64,000 nt of DNA from Limonium bicolor (GCA_023374045.1 CM041776.1:280797999-280861998); one strand, 5' to 3'; counted from the stretch's first letter, positions 36,212-49,200 are shown. The notes: a model not told the origin generated them from the sequence alone. Numbers and translations: made by a program.

Positions 36212-39200
36212 TGTAACACCCCATCCAACAACCAACACATAATAACAATCTGCAGCGGAAACTCAACTCATCACATTACTTATTCCAATGGTGTTACACG
36301 CCGTTAACCACCCACGTGGCTAACAAGGCTAATATATGTACATTTGTATCGGTCTGATGGACTAGATTCCCGAGTAACTACACAACAATACTCAATCCAT
36401 CTTCAACATTTATTATATACATACACTCCCCCTGTACCGAGTATTTATAAACTGTTGCCGACAACAACTTCGGTCTTACTACACCTACTGTATACATACA
36501 CTTAAAAGTTTACCCATGTACAATGACTACCCGTCCTACTCTCGAACGGCTTCCAGCACTTCGTACCTGAAATAGGAAAAAGAAGAGAAAGGGGTGGCCC
36601 CAAGGGGCTCAGCACCTTTGCTGGTATGGTAATCCCGCAGCCCGCATGCTACCGGGCCACGCACGACTAATTGTCATCTTAGCATGCAGTTGATTACATT
36701 TAATTCATGCATACAAACCATTAATATATCTCACATAATATTTCGCCTCAATGGGCTCCACCAATAACCAACACATCCACACTTAACCAACCATCCAATG
36801 ATTCCCTAAACCCTAGAGTGGCTCTCCTCAAGAATGGAGCTACTTCCTTAACGAACGACGTGTACCCATTAATCGGGTTATCCTTAAACGCCTCTTGTCA
36901 CCAACTGGGATTCATTTCCATGATCCACACATTCCATATCCTACAACATAACTCATCCTACACATAACAAACATAACAACCCTTTCTTGTCTCGACGGAC
37001 ACATGACCGCATTGCATTCATTTAAAAACATCCAATATATATATATAAGCCAAAGCATAGCAAGGTATTTTACATATCACAACAACAATACATATCACCT
37101 CGAGAACGGTTAACATTAAGATCCTTCCACCATAGTTAGTCCATACCATGAGCACAGAGATTGTTGCCAAACTCATACCAAGCTCGTTAATTACCTCATC
37201 ACCATCCCGTTATTTGAACGGTTGACTTAAACCCAAGGTGCGTCGGATATAGTGATCCCAAGCACACCAAACAACACAGTATGCCCCTATGGCCCGACGT
37301 GAGTCAGTAAACTAGCTTTGGATAAGCTAAGGGAAGGTTGAAACCAAATTGGAATACCACCTAAACATACACCAAGGGAGCCGAACTGGATATGATAACG
37401 ACCCCCACCATCACACGCGTGGCCGGAAACAATCCGGACTCCTCACCCCCCATTAGCCCATAGACTCTTATAAATAAGTAGTTAGAGATCCATTACGGAG
37501 CCTACCACAACCACACACCATACGGTATCAAACCGAGTTAAGCACACAAGGGAGGAGAGAGTCATACATTCACATACAACATCACGCACAAACATCACAT
37601 AACCAACTCACGCATAGCCGTGGTTAGAACGTTCCTTAAGTCGGAAACGTTGTTACCGGATACCGTTCTCCTACGTTTACCTAATAGAGGTTAACTAGCC
37701 CTTCAAGCGCATTCGAGGTTACCGGTATCGGCACGTAAACATATAATAACAATAACGACTATAAACTCGTTTCATGATTTATCTCATAACGTGGCAAACA
37801 TACAGAAAAACACATTGGCATACAAGCCGGTGTAATCCGGTAGGACACAGGTTGCAAGAAAACCATACCTGTCACCGGAGTCCACTTTACCACGTCCACT
37901 TATGTTCCTCGAGCAAATTCTCGAACAACTGTTAACATCACATGTGTTTTCATTAACCTCGGGGTTTGCTTGATTATTTAATGTCAACGCTTAATTTTTC
38001 CCCGTTAACTTAGTTACATAACTTAACATTTTTAACTTGTTTTACTCTCACATTTTAATACAACTTTTAGCCCACTTTATTGTCATTGAAACTCACCTAA
38101 CATGTCCTTAACATCCTTATAACATCATTACCTACCAATCCCCATCATCACCTATCATTTCTTAACCTTAAATCATGTTTTTGGTCCGACCGACCCACCG
38201 TCCGACCCACATCTGGGTCGGTCCATTACAGACCCCTTTTACTTCCTTATAATCATGCCCGTCCGACCCACGTCCGACCCACCATTCTGGGTCGGTCCAT
38301 GTGCGAACATTTTCCTTCCTTTGAAACCTGACCGACCGACCCATGTCCGACCCAACCTTCTGGGTCGGTCCATTACCGAACACTTCCCTAACATTTTACA
38401 GAGGCTCGACCGACCCAAAAACTGGGTCGGCCCCTGGGTCGGTCGCCTCCTAATCTTACCCAAACTTTGCCAATTCTTCACCAAACTTCTCCTAAGACCT
38501 CTTAATGTGTTCTAACATCATTTGGCACTTCAAACACACCCTTAAGATATTCTTAAACACTCACAAAACTATTTTTCCTAATTCCTTAAACCTTTACTTA
38601 TATCTCCACAAAATTCTTAACACTTACAATGTTTTCTCCTTATGATTTCTAGGTGGCATTTCACCTATATTGACCACAACACCAAGGTGTTTCCTTTACA
38701 CCTTATCATCATCTCTCAACTTCTTTTCTTACTAACTAAATCTCCTTTTCACAACTCCTTAAAACTCCTTACTCAAAACCTTACCTAAACATCATTTATT
38801 CTTTGAACACCAACATTACCTAAACCTTAAACAACTCCTCCAAGACTTAAATACATCTTGAGAACACCCATAGATTTCTAAAACTTCCAAGATGATGCCT
38901 AAATCCTTGCATCACTCTTAATCACTTTAATACATGTTTCCCTCTCAAGTAAACATTCATTCACCTTTAATCCTTCCTAGTTCACCAAAACTCACTTACC
39001 ACACTTAGAACTTCTTACACATTTCCCAAATTTGGCCATAGCTTCTCTAGTATATACCCACATCCAAACACTTAGGTTTTTACCTTAATTCATTCAAGAA
39101 CACCTAAAATCCACCAACACACTTTATACACAAACTTCACACATTAAGCACTACATCACAATATAGTGCATAACTTAAATTGCTTGCACTTAGGCCCTTA

Positions 39201-40872
39201 AATGCATGGCTCTTAGGCCCTTAAATTGCATAAACCTTAAACACTGAATTTCCCACATAATAATGCCTTTGACCTGCAAATACACCCAACAATACATATT
39301 CCTTTAATAAACCCCTTGAGAGCATTTTACTAGCTCATTTACCATTGGCTCCTTAGGTACTTTAACAAGCATTATAAGCTTATTCCTCCTAAGGCATTAA
39401 ACCACATTAAGATAGCTTGTTTACCTCTTTCCCTCACAAATTTCTTTCTTGTTTCCTTGTAGAACCGGTAGGGCATTTGGTTCCTTGCCAACAACTAAAC
39501 AATATACCAACATTAAAATGAGTATATAAGCTTTAAGCTTTATCTCATTGTAAACCCTAGTTACATATATTATCTTAAGGTATTAACATGATTGTTTTAC
39601 CTTGGAATGGAAAGAGAGCTTGAATATATATCAAGAGAGGACTCCTCCTAGTCCATGAAAGATTCAAATGAAGCTACACAAGCAAGGTAAAGACACCATG
39701 GTGAGGTTAATTTTCGGACAACACCAAACATGAAGGAAACTTGATTTTTCTTTGAGTTTCCTCACCTTGAAGCAAAGGAGAACAAGAATATGTAGAAATA
39801 CAAGCTCAAGCTCCATCAATGGTGATTCTCCATGGCACCAAAATTGAGCTCTTGAAGATTTGAAAAGGTGGAAGTGTAGAGCTTGATCTAACTAAGACAA
39901 ATATGGTCTTAGAATTTGATTTGGAGCTTGGAGTTGGATTTGGCAAGGAAATGAAGATGGAGAAGAGAGGTTGGTATAGAGAATCGTAAATGGAGGGGAG
40001 GGGAGGAGCTTGAAGACGTGTGAAATGAGAAGGGAAGGAAAGAATGAAGATGAGTTCTACTTTAGAAGATATTTATGTACTAAAGTAACTTCCTTCTTTT
40101 ACTTTCTTTTCCTTCCTTCCTTTAATTTATTTTACATGGTGATGACTCACCTTACTAAAAACCGGCCCCCATTTTAATAGAAGGGTGTTTTGGTCTTTGT
40201 TGACCAACTTAATCACTTATAACATTATATGTTACAAACTAGTTATAAAAAATCACTATTCACCAATAACAAGGCACATAGAAGTGAAATTTTTGATTTC
40301 CCATTGATATAGCCACCCAAATGTGATACTATATAGTACACATGTTAATTAAAGAGTAATGATGGACATTTAGCCATTCAAAACTCATTTACAAGACAAT
40401 TTTTCAAAAACGTGCTTTAAGACTTCTTAAAGCACATTTTGCGTTTTAACTTGTTTTCAAGCTTGGTTTTCTTTGGTAATTGATTTAATATGTTCATTAA
40501 CATATTTATAAGGTATAAGTATGACCATTAGGTCTTATACACATTTATCCCAAGCTTAGAGCACATTTTGGCCCATATTGACCTTAAGGTATTTATTTGT
40601 GTTTTGTTTGGTTTCCTTGTCTACCAAGGTTTCCTAAGGACTTAATTAGCCTTATAAAGTCATAATTAAATATTATCAAGTCTTGGTAGGCTCTTTGGGT
40701 CCTAACCAAGTTCACTCCAACCTTAGAGCATGTTTTTGCTCAAACCGTGTCTTAGTGTTTTATTGCACTTTACTATTGTTTAAATGGTTCATTCAAGTTT
40801 CTAAGGCACTTTTTAGCCTTTAAATACCCTAGTTAAACATTTACACAACATACCAAGGTTCGGGGTATTTCA
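36212..40872 (-). repeat. LARD-2 5' LTR (right copy)
   Basis: Near-identical to 26815-31492. Visible differences are small indels (for example near 36952-36961, 38043 and 38740) and isolated substitutions. Confidence 0.92.
38183..38446. repeat. Array of GGTCCGACCGACCC palindromes, right LTR copy
   Basis: Same four-unit array as 28779-29040, with a one-base difference in one arm (CTGGGTCGG here, CTGGTCGG in the other copy). Confidence 0.9.
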
Positions 40873-40877
40873 GGTCT

Positions 40878-42378
40878 AACTTAGTGTATTGACCGACTCA
40901 TAGATGAGTGGCGATTGGCTAGAGACTCGAAGATCGGGTCGTATCGTAAAATAACGAAAACGTGCAAACACACAAACTATCGATTTAAGAACAACGATAT
41001 CATAAACTTATGAACTCACTAGTATGTGAGGGAGTTGTACGGGTTTAGTAAACACCCGATAACAGTTAGAAAACCAAATTAAAACAATCCACGTAATAAA
41101 TAAATGTGGATAGGTACATGAACCTCCATCTAGAGGATTGTAGATAGTTTAGAGATGTGAACTTGTAAGAAGGGTAAAGAGACCAAAGGGACCATTTAAC
41201 TCCCTTGAGACGTGGTCGACCTCCTATATGAGGATTATACCCGGTATGAGAAAATAACCGAAAGTGTAAGTATACGGAAGTTTGGGGCAACCCTTAAACT
41301 TAAGTATACCCAAACCTAAGAAAATTTCCCTAAGTCATTAGGAACATCGAGAGTGATGCTTCTGGACTAATATACATGATTATATTATAACTCCGAGAGA
41401 GGAGTGTATGGGAATGTGAGAAGTCCGAGAGTAGTCGGACCTATGTGAAAGTAGTAGGAACTAAGAGAGAGTTCCGGGAGTTAGTTGAACCTTTCCACCA
41501 TGCTAGACCCAGAGTAGGGTCGAAACCGGGGAAGTAAGACTATGCTCGAGAGCCATGTGTTTTGGCATAAGTAAGTATTAAGAGAAATAAGCGTGACATA
41601 GGAGACCTGTAGTGTCTTGAGAACTACAATAGCTTGAGTATTAGTAACCCAAGAGAATGGGTGAGAATAAGATTAAGTAACCCGAGAGATTGGGTGAGTT
41701 ATTGAATAAGTAACCAAGGTATAGTGAGGTATAACTCTCAAGGCCTAAGAGTAAATTGATACAACTAACAACCTTGTTATGTTAGTTAGGGATTGTCTCC
41801 CATGATTGATTGTCGAATCCTTGTGTAGTGTACATATATAATGTGTTACTATATGCATGTTGATAGAATTAAAATGAACTCCATGCTCTCGACAAAAGTA
41901 GTCGGCGTACCCCGGTTAGCACGCGGGGTATGCGAATGTCATATGCAGCGTTAAGCTGAGCCCCTAGAGGCATCGTTTTTATTTGCAGGTACACCGAAGA
42001 TGATTCCGTTCGAGAGTACGACGGGGATGGTGGTTAAACATGGGTAGTTAGATTTTAATTACTTATGTACTTGAATGAGGTGTAAGACCAAAAGTGTTAT
42101 CGGCATCCGTATTGTTGTAGACTCGGTATAGTAAGGAACTGAATGGAGTAATGTATTGTATGAGACTCGGTTAGAGTGAATGAGTAATGTAATTGTATTG
42201 AGTACTCGGTTATTCCGGTCCATCAGATCGATGCAGTAGTGGAGTTAGGCCTGGTTAGCCATAGGGATGGCTAATGGCATTGTATCACCCTCCGTTGTAA
42301 TTAGAGTTCCGCTGCGAGTTTAATGGTAATTGTGACAGTTTAAGAGGTAATGACGATTTTAGTGGTTGGGGTGTTACA
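40878..42378 (+). repeat. LTR-X, right part
   Basis: Resumes after LARD-2 and ends GGGGTGTTACA at 42378. It carries blocks typical of these LTRs near their 3' end: CATGCTCTCGAC, a pair CCCCG...CGGGG around 41910-41930, and GGTTAGCC...GGCTAATGG near the end. Whether LTR-X is a solo LTR or the remains of a rearranged element cannot be told, as its start is missing. Confidence 0.75.
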
Positions 42379-43765
42379 AATCCCTTTTGAGAGAGTCAAT
42401 CTTAGTGAGCATCTCCTCTTATTCCCTTTGGTTGGATTCAGTAAGACTCTTGGTTTCCTCAGCTTCATCTCTCATAACGTATATAAGACTTTTTGAGATC
42501 TCAAGTTCCGCAGTTAGCTTGAAGATTTTTCTGTTAAGATCAGCTTTAAGAGAGTTATTCTCAGGGACCATTTTGGTAATCAACATTAAGAAACCTTTAG
42601 GAGATATACGATAAAGATTTTTCCCAAGATGAGAGCGAGTTACCTCGTTGTCAGGGATCATAGACTCAGTTGGATCATGTGCCATGAGACAAATCAGACT
42701 CCTCGATTCTGCGTCTTGAACGCTAGAATCTGAGTCACCCCAACCAATAGATGTCATCAGTGATCTTCCTTGAGGTTTTCCAAACTGATTTTTGAGGAGA
42801 GGACAGTCCTTCTTGAAGTGATCAGGCTTGTTGCAGTTGAAGCAAGTGACAGAGTTGAAAATTTGTTTGGAGGAACTTAAGAACAGCCAACTCTATCGAT
42901 TTGGCTGACTGTGCATGAATTTTCCAAAATTCTTAATTATGAAGACAAAGTCTTCCATAGTCTCAGCCTCAATTTCTTCAACTATAATATCCATTAACTC
43001 AGCCTTTGCTTGCCTGATTTGATTGCAAGCAATGCAGGAACCTTGTTGACTATGCTGAGTTGACTTAACCTACAAGGCATGGTCATTTAATGCAATAGTT
43101 TGAGTGCAAGAGGTGGATGCATTACCACATTTTTTTCTGATGTTCTTCTTCTACTTATCCATGAATTATAGATAAGAACCCAAGTCTTGACAGCTCCATT
43201 GGGAAAGATCTTTGCAAGCTTTGGTGCAGATTACAGTTTCTGCCCACTCTTCTCTAAGACTGTCAAGCAGCTTATGCAAGACACTCTCCCTATCTGTTAG
43301 GATATTGACTTCCTGCATAGTAGTTGTTAATAAGTAAAAACGATCAAGCACATCTTCTAAAGACTCGCCTGGTTTTGGCATAAAGTTCTCATAGTCCATT
43401 CTTAGTTCTTGAGCCTTGCATTTCTTGAGCTCAGTGACTCCTTCGTGAGTTACTTGAAGAAGAGTCCATATTTCATTTGCTAACTTGCAATGATTGACTC
43501 TTCTCTATTCTGAAATGGACATGCATGTATAGATGGCTCGAGATGCTTGTCGATTCAGCTCATACCTTTTGTGATCTGCCACTGTCCATGTAGATCGATC
43601 TAAATTGACTGCAAGATCTCCTCTAATGACTGTCTCCCATAATTCATAGTAGACTGACTCGATGTGTTGCTGGATCTCATTTTTTCAATGATCGTAATTG
43701 GTGGAAGTGAGTGTGCGATGCTCAAAGTGCATCTTGTTGTTTTGATTTGCGAAAAGGTCTGCCAT
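42379..43765 (-). pseudogene. copia gag (UBN2-type) with zinc knuckle, disrupted
   Basis: Starts at ATG 43765-43763 (MADLFANQNNKM). Recognisable parts in order: ELNRQASRAIYTCMS, then the UBN2-like core (MDYENFMPKPGESLEDVLDR, LLDSLREEW) at 43399-43166, the zinc knuckle CFNCNKPDHFKKDCP at about 42850-42805 (CX2CX4HX4C complete), and a C-terminal coiled-coil-like segment from 42757. Several stops and frame changes (for example near 43690, 43510 and 43140) break the frame. Copia Gag forms the particle that packages element RNA; this copy cannot make a full protein. Confidence 0.85.
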
Positions 43766-43795
43766 TTATTCTCAATTGAATGTCAGTTAAACGCG

Positions 43796-43807
43796 GCTCT
43801 GATACCA
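43796..43807 (-). promoter_or_regulatory. copia primer-binding site (initiator tRNA-Met)
   Basis: Minus strand TGGTATCAGAGC, two bases from the LTR edge. No overlapping hairpin as in the LARDs. Confidence 0.88.
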
Positions 43808-43809
43808 CG

Positions 43810-44746
43810 TGTAGGATCGAACAGCTGACTCAAACCAACTCAAGGTGTCAGTCTGTGAGATGGTTTTATTCAATCGAACTAAGTATGCGGAAGCACTAAT
43901 GATGTGGAAATACTCAGTCGAACTAAGTTCACGGAAGCAATTACTCAAACTCGAAACATGAAAAGACTCAGAAGAACTAATTGAGAGAATACTCGAAAGA
44001 TGGAAAGACTCAGTAGAACTCAGCAAGATACACAATATAAGTTATTTTTTTCCTTGTCAAACAAAATAACTTACAATGCCACTAAGTAGAAGAGATCTAC
44101 TTAGAGTTTCTCACTCACCTACCCAACACAATTTCTGATCAGCTCAATGACAAGTGTAGTGAGACAAGGACCTACCTAGAATGAGTCTATCTATGTGCAC
44201 TAACTGACTTTAGTACTTTTCTCTCTCTAAAATGGATGCAGCTCTCTTACATAACTTCTCTCAACAAAATCTCTCAGGAAAGGTACGATGAGAAACAAAA
44301 TGACAAGTCTCTTATATAGTTGCTAGGATTTGAACATAGGAGAGAGTTAGTTCCTAAATTTTAGGAACTGGAGACTCTTTCCTTGAATTTCGGAAACTGA
44401 AGCCAAGTCTTCTGATTATTACCACGTTGAGATAATTTTGGTTCAAGTTTGAACGTTGATGACTGTTGTAAGGTCAATGTAGTTGTTGTAGTTGCTCCTT
44501 AATTTTCATAACTGTTTGACAGACTCTCTTTAATTATTAAAAAGTTATGGCATCGGATTTTGCTCACATTTTGCATGAATTTGAGCCCAAGGATGATAGT
44601 TGAGGACCGTTGTGGTTTAATGGATGTTGCTCCTTGAATTTCACAACTGATTGATGAATTCACATGGATGGACTCACTTGATCTTTCAGCAAGGATGAAC
44701 TTTTCTCTTTTATACTGACTCGTTAAACCGAAGGACTATCTCAACA
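43810..44746 (-). repeat. copia 5' LTR (937 bp)
   Basis: In element orientation starts TGTTGAGATAG and ends CGATCCTACA. A good TATA box, GTATAAAAGAG, lies at 44715-44705, about 30 bp from the LTR start; transcription would begin downstream of it. Contains repeated ACTCAGTCGAACT and ACTCAGTAGAACT motifs around 43850-44010. Confidence 0.8.
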
Positions 44747-44926
44747 ACACCTGCATACTCCAATAGTGTGTTTATCTTTGCTTATAGATTACTTAAAGTT
44801 GTATATATTGGAGTTGCAAAATTCATGCATGGAAAAACTGAACCACACGGATATCAATATATGAAGCCTGCAAAGAAGATTGTGATCCTTGTGGTGAACG
44901 TAGGCAATTAGGGTCCATTCATTTAG
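44747..44926. other. Short unassigned segment between two elements
   Basis: 180 bp of AT-rich DNA with no recognised feature. A stretch reading LHGKTEPHGYQYMKPAKKIV-like codons on the plus strand is too short to assign. Confidence 0.3.
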
Positions 44927-47671
44927 TGTAACACCCTGGATTTTACCTCATATAAAAGCTTATATGGAAATACGAATCTAACGGCGTAAACGGAAATAAT
45001 AACGGACTTCAAACGAGTCCTAAAATGACAAAACAAGGTCTATCTGAACTTGTGTCCGGACGTCTAAGTTCGGACACAAGCCGAGAAGAAAACGTCTGAG
45101 AAAACCATTATGTCTGAACTTGTGTCCGGATATAGATGTTCGGACACTAGTCGAGAGTTGATAAACCAAAAGACAAACGCGTCCAAACTTGTGTCCGGAC
45201 TTTGAAGTACAGACACAAGTCGAGTTTCAAAGTTCCAAAAAATTTCTTACGTGGTCCGAACATTGGTCTGAATTTGCAAGTTTGGACATAAGTCGAGACG
45301 TGCAAGTTGGATTCATCCTCACATGCTGTCCGAACATTGATGTTCGGACAGATGTTCGGACACAGTCAATATTGCAAAATCACTTAAACCTTCAGGGCTT
45401 GTCCGAACATTGATGTCTGGATGGACGTTCGGACAGGTCCTGGAATACAAATTTCAGTACGAAAAGGAATTAAGAGAGACATTAGAAATGTTAACCAAAT
45501 CAATGACAGTAATTAGCAAAACATTTTAGTAACTCAGGTAGCAGTAAATTCCATATGGACATATCAAAATTAATAATAAGAATATTTGGTGAAAATGTAT
45601 AAACCAACCAAGTACTTAAATTTGAACATTAATTCATAATCTCAATAGTAGCGGAATCAAAATCTTCAGGGCATTACCGCCACACTCAACACCCGTTGAG
45701 TGCTCAGGCTAATTTCAACCAAAACCAAACTTAAAAATATTTCTTGAACATTGTAATTTAAAGAAAAACGTTTCGAACCAACATAGCTGAACTCAGTAAT
45801 TTGGAACCATAATCATCTTCCTAGACTATGTGGTAGCGCGTCCCCGTTCCTCAACTCAATCATCAATACCTGCGATCAGAAAACAACAGACAAAAACGTG
45901 AAGGGATCGCACAAATCACTTAAATTGAGTATATTCTACCTCAATGTGTAAAATACATTTTAAAGTTCATTTTATCATTTGTCAATCAGATGAGAAGGAG
46001 TATTGAACAATTAAACTAAGTTTTCTAGAAATCACAATAACCAACCAAACAATAGTAGGGAGTTTTCAACAGGAGCCAACCATAATTCCAAACACGGGGT
46101 CACCTATGGGACCCCAAACAATAATTCCAGGACAGTCACCTATGGGACCGTCAAACAACCACCTCACCCTAAATCCTTAAGTGTGCACACCCCCTATGAA
46201 ACAACAGTAACATAGAGTAGATCATAGAGCTTAACTGCAACATTACGTGCAGCGCAAAAACAATAACAATAATGGGGAGCACCTGCAGATCCCAAACATA
46301 ACATCATTCCTGTGAAAGACTCCCAAAAACCTCGATCAAACCACCGCCAGAAATATCTCAACTCTTCCGTTGCCAAAACATGGGTAATAACCCCCAATTT
46401 ACGAAACTAGAATTAGAGAATTTTCCAACCAAAACCTTTCTCCTCCAATTTGCAAAACACATCGTCAAACAGACATGAGCATAGAGATTTACCTAGCAAT
46501 CAAATCACTTCAGGAGATCAACTCTACAGGACCACTTGTAGCACCCGTCGACGTATTTGGAGTCTAGACATATATAATCAACAATTACGGTCTACCAAAC
46601 ACTACTGAATAATTTAATAGACTATCTAGGTAGAATACTTTAACCAACTTAACCCTTTCTAGCACCAGAGAAGTGATTTCACAACATCAGGAGCAAGAGC
46701 GTGAGTTAGAAAGTTGAAAAAGGAAGGAGCGTAATGACGATACGTTAAGGATGAAGAGAAGTGAAGAAGATCGATGTTTTAAATAGAATAATTCGTAAAA
46801 TGAAGAGAGATGTTATTAATTAAATACATAATAATATGCTTTAAGAAAAGAAAGATATTAATAATTTAAAGAAGAAATCTATTAACTAGTATTGTAGATA
46901 TTTAAAAGATATAATAGTTATTAACGTTATGAGAAACTGGAAGAAGAAACGCTATCGTTAACAACATCGGTTAAGAAATAAATAGTAAAATAATTTCCAA
47001 TTCGAAATAATCGGAGAAGTAATCTAGTCATTGTAACAAGATAGAAGGAGAGTAATATATCTACAGAAGGAATTAATAAATATTTATTTGATATAGAAAT
47101 GAGATAGGAATAAGTAGAAATAGAGCAAAACAAAATCAGAATTTGTAGCAAGAGAATAATAATTACGTTAAAGAAGGATCTAGAATACTAGCAATGAAAA
47201 TATCGGGAGAAGAATAAGGGGTTTAATATATTATTAATTTTTGGAGAAGTCAAGTGGGATTTGAACTCTTAAAGTTAGGGATAATTTACTAAGAAGAAGC
47301 AAAATTGAATTTGAACTCTAGGAATTAAGATTAATCAATTTAGAAAATAATTTTAGGATTGAATTCTGAGAATTTATAAGATGTTGAATCATCTATGGGA
47401 GGTTGAAGTAATATTAGATAATTATAATAATATTAATTAGAGTAAGGAAACTGTAGATAGTTATAAACATTTAAGGAAGGGAAGGGAAAACATATAAGGA
47501 AATCATTTAACTTCCCTAGGCCACTAACATTACTAATCTTGGACCATCCATTCCTACCATATATTATATTATTTCTAACTCGAAATTTCGTGGGTATTTC
47601 AACTCATCCTCCTCAAAAGAAAGCTTCACCCTCGAAGCTAAAACTAACTCACAATGCAAAACTGACTAACT
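44927..47671 (-). mobile_element. gypsy family A element, 3' LTR and start of internal region, minus strand
   Basis: LTR 44927-47601 (TGTAACACCC to GGGTATTTCA on plus), followed by the complement of a polypurine tract (TCATCCTCCTCAAAAGAAAG, from 47604) and about 30 bp of internal sequence before the assembly gap. Same family as 737-2768 but longer (2.68 kb); the two are substantially diverged. Confidence 0.85.
45043..45440. repeat. Array of GTCCGAAC palindromes in family A LTR
   Basis: Five units built from GAACTTGTGTCCGGAC, AAGTTCGGACAC and GTCCGAACATTGATG, spaced by segments with CGAGAG, CGAGA or GTCGAG. Same relative position (near the LTR 3' end) as in 737-2768. Confidence 0.85.
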
Positions 47672-48171
47672 NNNNNNNNNNNNNNNNNNNNNNNNNNNNN
47701 NNNNNNNNNNNNNNNNNNNNNNNNNNNNNNNNNNNNNNNNNNNNNNNNNNNNNNNNNNNNNNNNNNNNNNNNNNNNNNNNNNNNNNNNNNNNNNNNNNNN
47801 NNNNNNNNNNNNNNNNNNNNNNNNNNNNNNNNNNNNNNNNNNNNNNNNNNNNNNNNNNNNNNNNNNNNNNNNNNNNNNNNNNNNNNNNNNNNNNNNNNNN
47901 NNNNNNNNNNNNNNNNNNNNNNNNNNNNNNNNNNNNNNNNNNNNNNNNNNNNNNNNNNNNNNNNNNNNNNNNNNNNNNNNNNNNNNNNNNNNNNNNNNNN
48001 NNNNNNNNNNNNNNNNNNNNNNNNNNNNNNNNNNNNNNNNNNNNNNNNNNNNNNNNNNNNNNNNNNNNNNNNNNNNNNNNNNNNNNNNNNNNNNNNNNNN
48101 NNNNNNNNNNNNNNNNNNNNNNNNNNNNNNNNNNNNNNNNNNNNNNNNNNNNNNNNNNNNNNNNNNNNNNN
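47672..48171. other. Assembly gap (500 N)
   Basis: Exactly 500 N, a conventional placeholder for a gap of unknown size. The rest of the minus-strand family A element and the 5' LTR, primer-binding site and gag start of the next gypsy element are probably in it. Confidence 0.99.
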
Positions 48172-48697
48172 TATCCATATAGGGAGCACCACCTGCACCA
48201 CGGTAATCCCACCCATACCCGCACCTAGAGAGCCGAATTGGCTGAAGAGCGTAGCTGACACGCGAGTACCTACTACGATGGTGTTGCTGACCCACTGTTC
48301 TCGAGAGATACATGTTGAGCACGAGAAGGCGTTTGATGCCATACATGTGCCTGCTGAGCACCGAGTTGATATAGCAGCCTTTCACCTGAAGGACGCTGCC
48401 AGCACGTGGTGGAGGTCCGTGAAGGCGCATTATCTTGCTATAGAGGGTTTGGGTGGACTGGTTTCGTGGAATTATGAGAGAGAAATACTATCCTGCTCAT
48501 CTGAAGCAGAGGAAGAGGGAGGAGTTTGAGGCCCTGGGCAGGGTAATATGACAGTAGATCAGTACTATGCCTTGTTTATTGGGCTCTGGACTTCGTCCCA
48601 GGAGTTGTTTACTCTGATGCTGTGAAAGTAGAGAAGTTTAGAGGCGGGTTGAGATATGCTAAGGCTGATGGGTGCTACCTTGTACCCTACGGTTCAG

Positions 48698-48748
48698 GTA
48701 AAACTAATTGACAGTTTGTACCTCGTAACTTAGTTGATTGATTACCAG
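48698..48748 (+). other. Putative gag intron A
   Basis: GTAAAACT to ATTACCAG, 51 nt. Removing it joins TLYPTVQ to FGELIDTLQ, matching gag reading. Short for a plant intron, so the least certain of the set. Confidence 0.5.
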
Positions 48749-48905
48749 TTCGGGGAACTCATTGATACATTGCAGGAGTGTTATGACGCCGCTTCTCGGA
48801 CTGAGATGATGGTGAAAGCCGGGAGGACGGCCAGGGGCAGAAGCGTAAGGCCCCAGAGAAAGAGGCAGAGACTGAGGCTGGAGGCGGAGGCAGTAAGGGT
48901 TGGAA

Positions 48906-48990
48906 GTAAGAACCACCTAAGTTATTTAACCATTTAAATTACTTACTGCCTGCTTTTATACCTGCTATCCTGACACTTTGACGATCACAG
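48906..48990 (+). other. Putative gag intron B
   Basis: GTAAGAACC to GATCACAG, 85 nt, with branch-like CTGAC 17 nt from the acceptor. Removing it joins GSKGWK to KKKFSW, continuing a basic gag linker. Confidence 0.65.
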
Positions 48991-49116
48991 GAAGAAGAAG
49001 TTCTCCTGGAGGAGAGAAGAAGAAGGAGCAGGCCAGCCAAAAGGGTAAAGACAAGGTCCCGTTGCTGACCGGGCCTACCTACGATGTGCAGCCTCTTAGA
49101 TCTGTACCCCCTAAGG

Positions 49117-49200
49117 GTAAGCGATCTAACCTTGTGAATAAATTGAGTATTACACTACCATTACCATCCTTGTACTAACCTGAGTGCGACATGATAATAG
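49117..49200 (+). other. Putative gag intron C
   Basis: GTAAGCGATC to ATGATAATAG, 84 nt, with a perfect TACTAAC branch site (49173-49179) 22 nt from the acceptor. Joins SVPPKG to SAPQRHFHCKRCG with codon phase kept. Confidence 0.8.

Larger units (their letters stand above)
26815..40872 (-). mobile_element. LARD-2: large non-coding LTR retrotransposon (14.1 kb)
   Basis: Complete element on the minus strand, with LTRs 26815-31492 and 36212-40872 and a 4.72-kb internal region. The target duplication GGTCT is exact (26810-26814 and 40873-40877). Primer-binding site and polypurine tract are as in LARD-1. No coding domains. The LTRs are near-identical (about 4.7 kb each), so the insertion is recent. 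It is inserted in LTR-X. Its LTRs are related to, but clearly diverged from, those of LARD-1; terminal blocks such as GCCGTTAACCACC and CTAACAAGGCTA are shared. Confidence 0.93.
42379..44746 (-). mobile_element. Ty1/copia element, 5' end (LTR and gag) only
   Basis: On the minus strand: LTR 44746-43810, primer-binding site 43807-43796, then gag from about 43765 down to 42379, where it abuts LTR-X. Protease, integrase, RT and RNase H are missing from the window. Confidence 0.85.

Noticed and set aside
47539..48430. Long ORFs of 190-250 codons across the gap
   Set aside because: They consist mostly of N and are open only because the gap has no stops.
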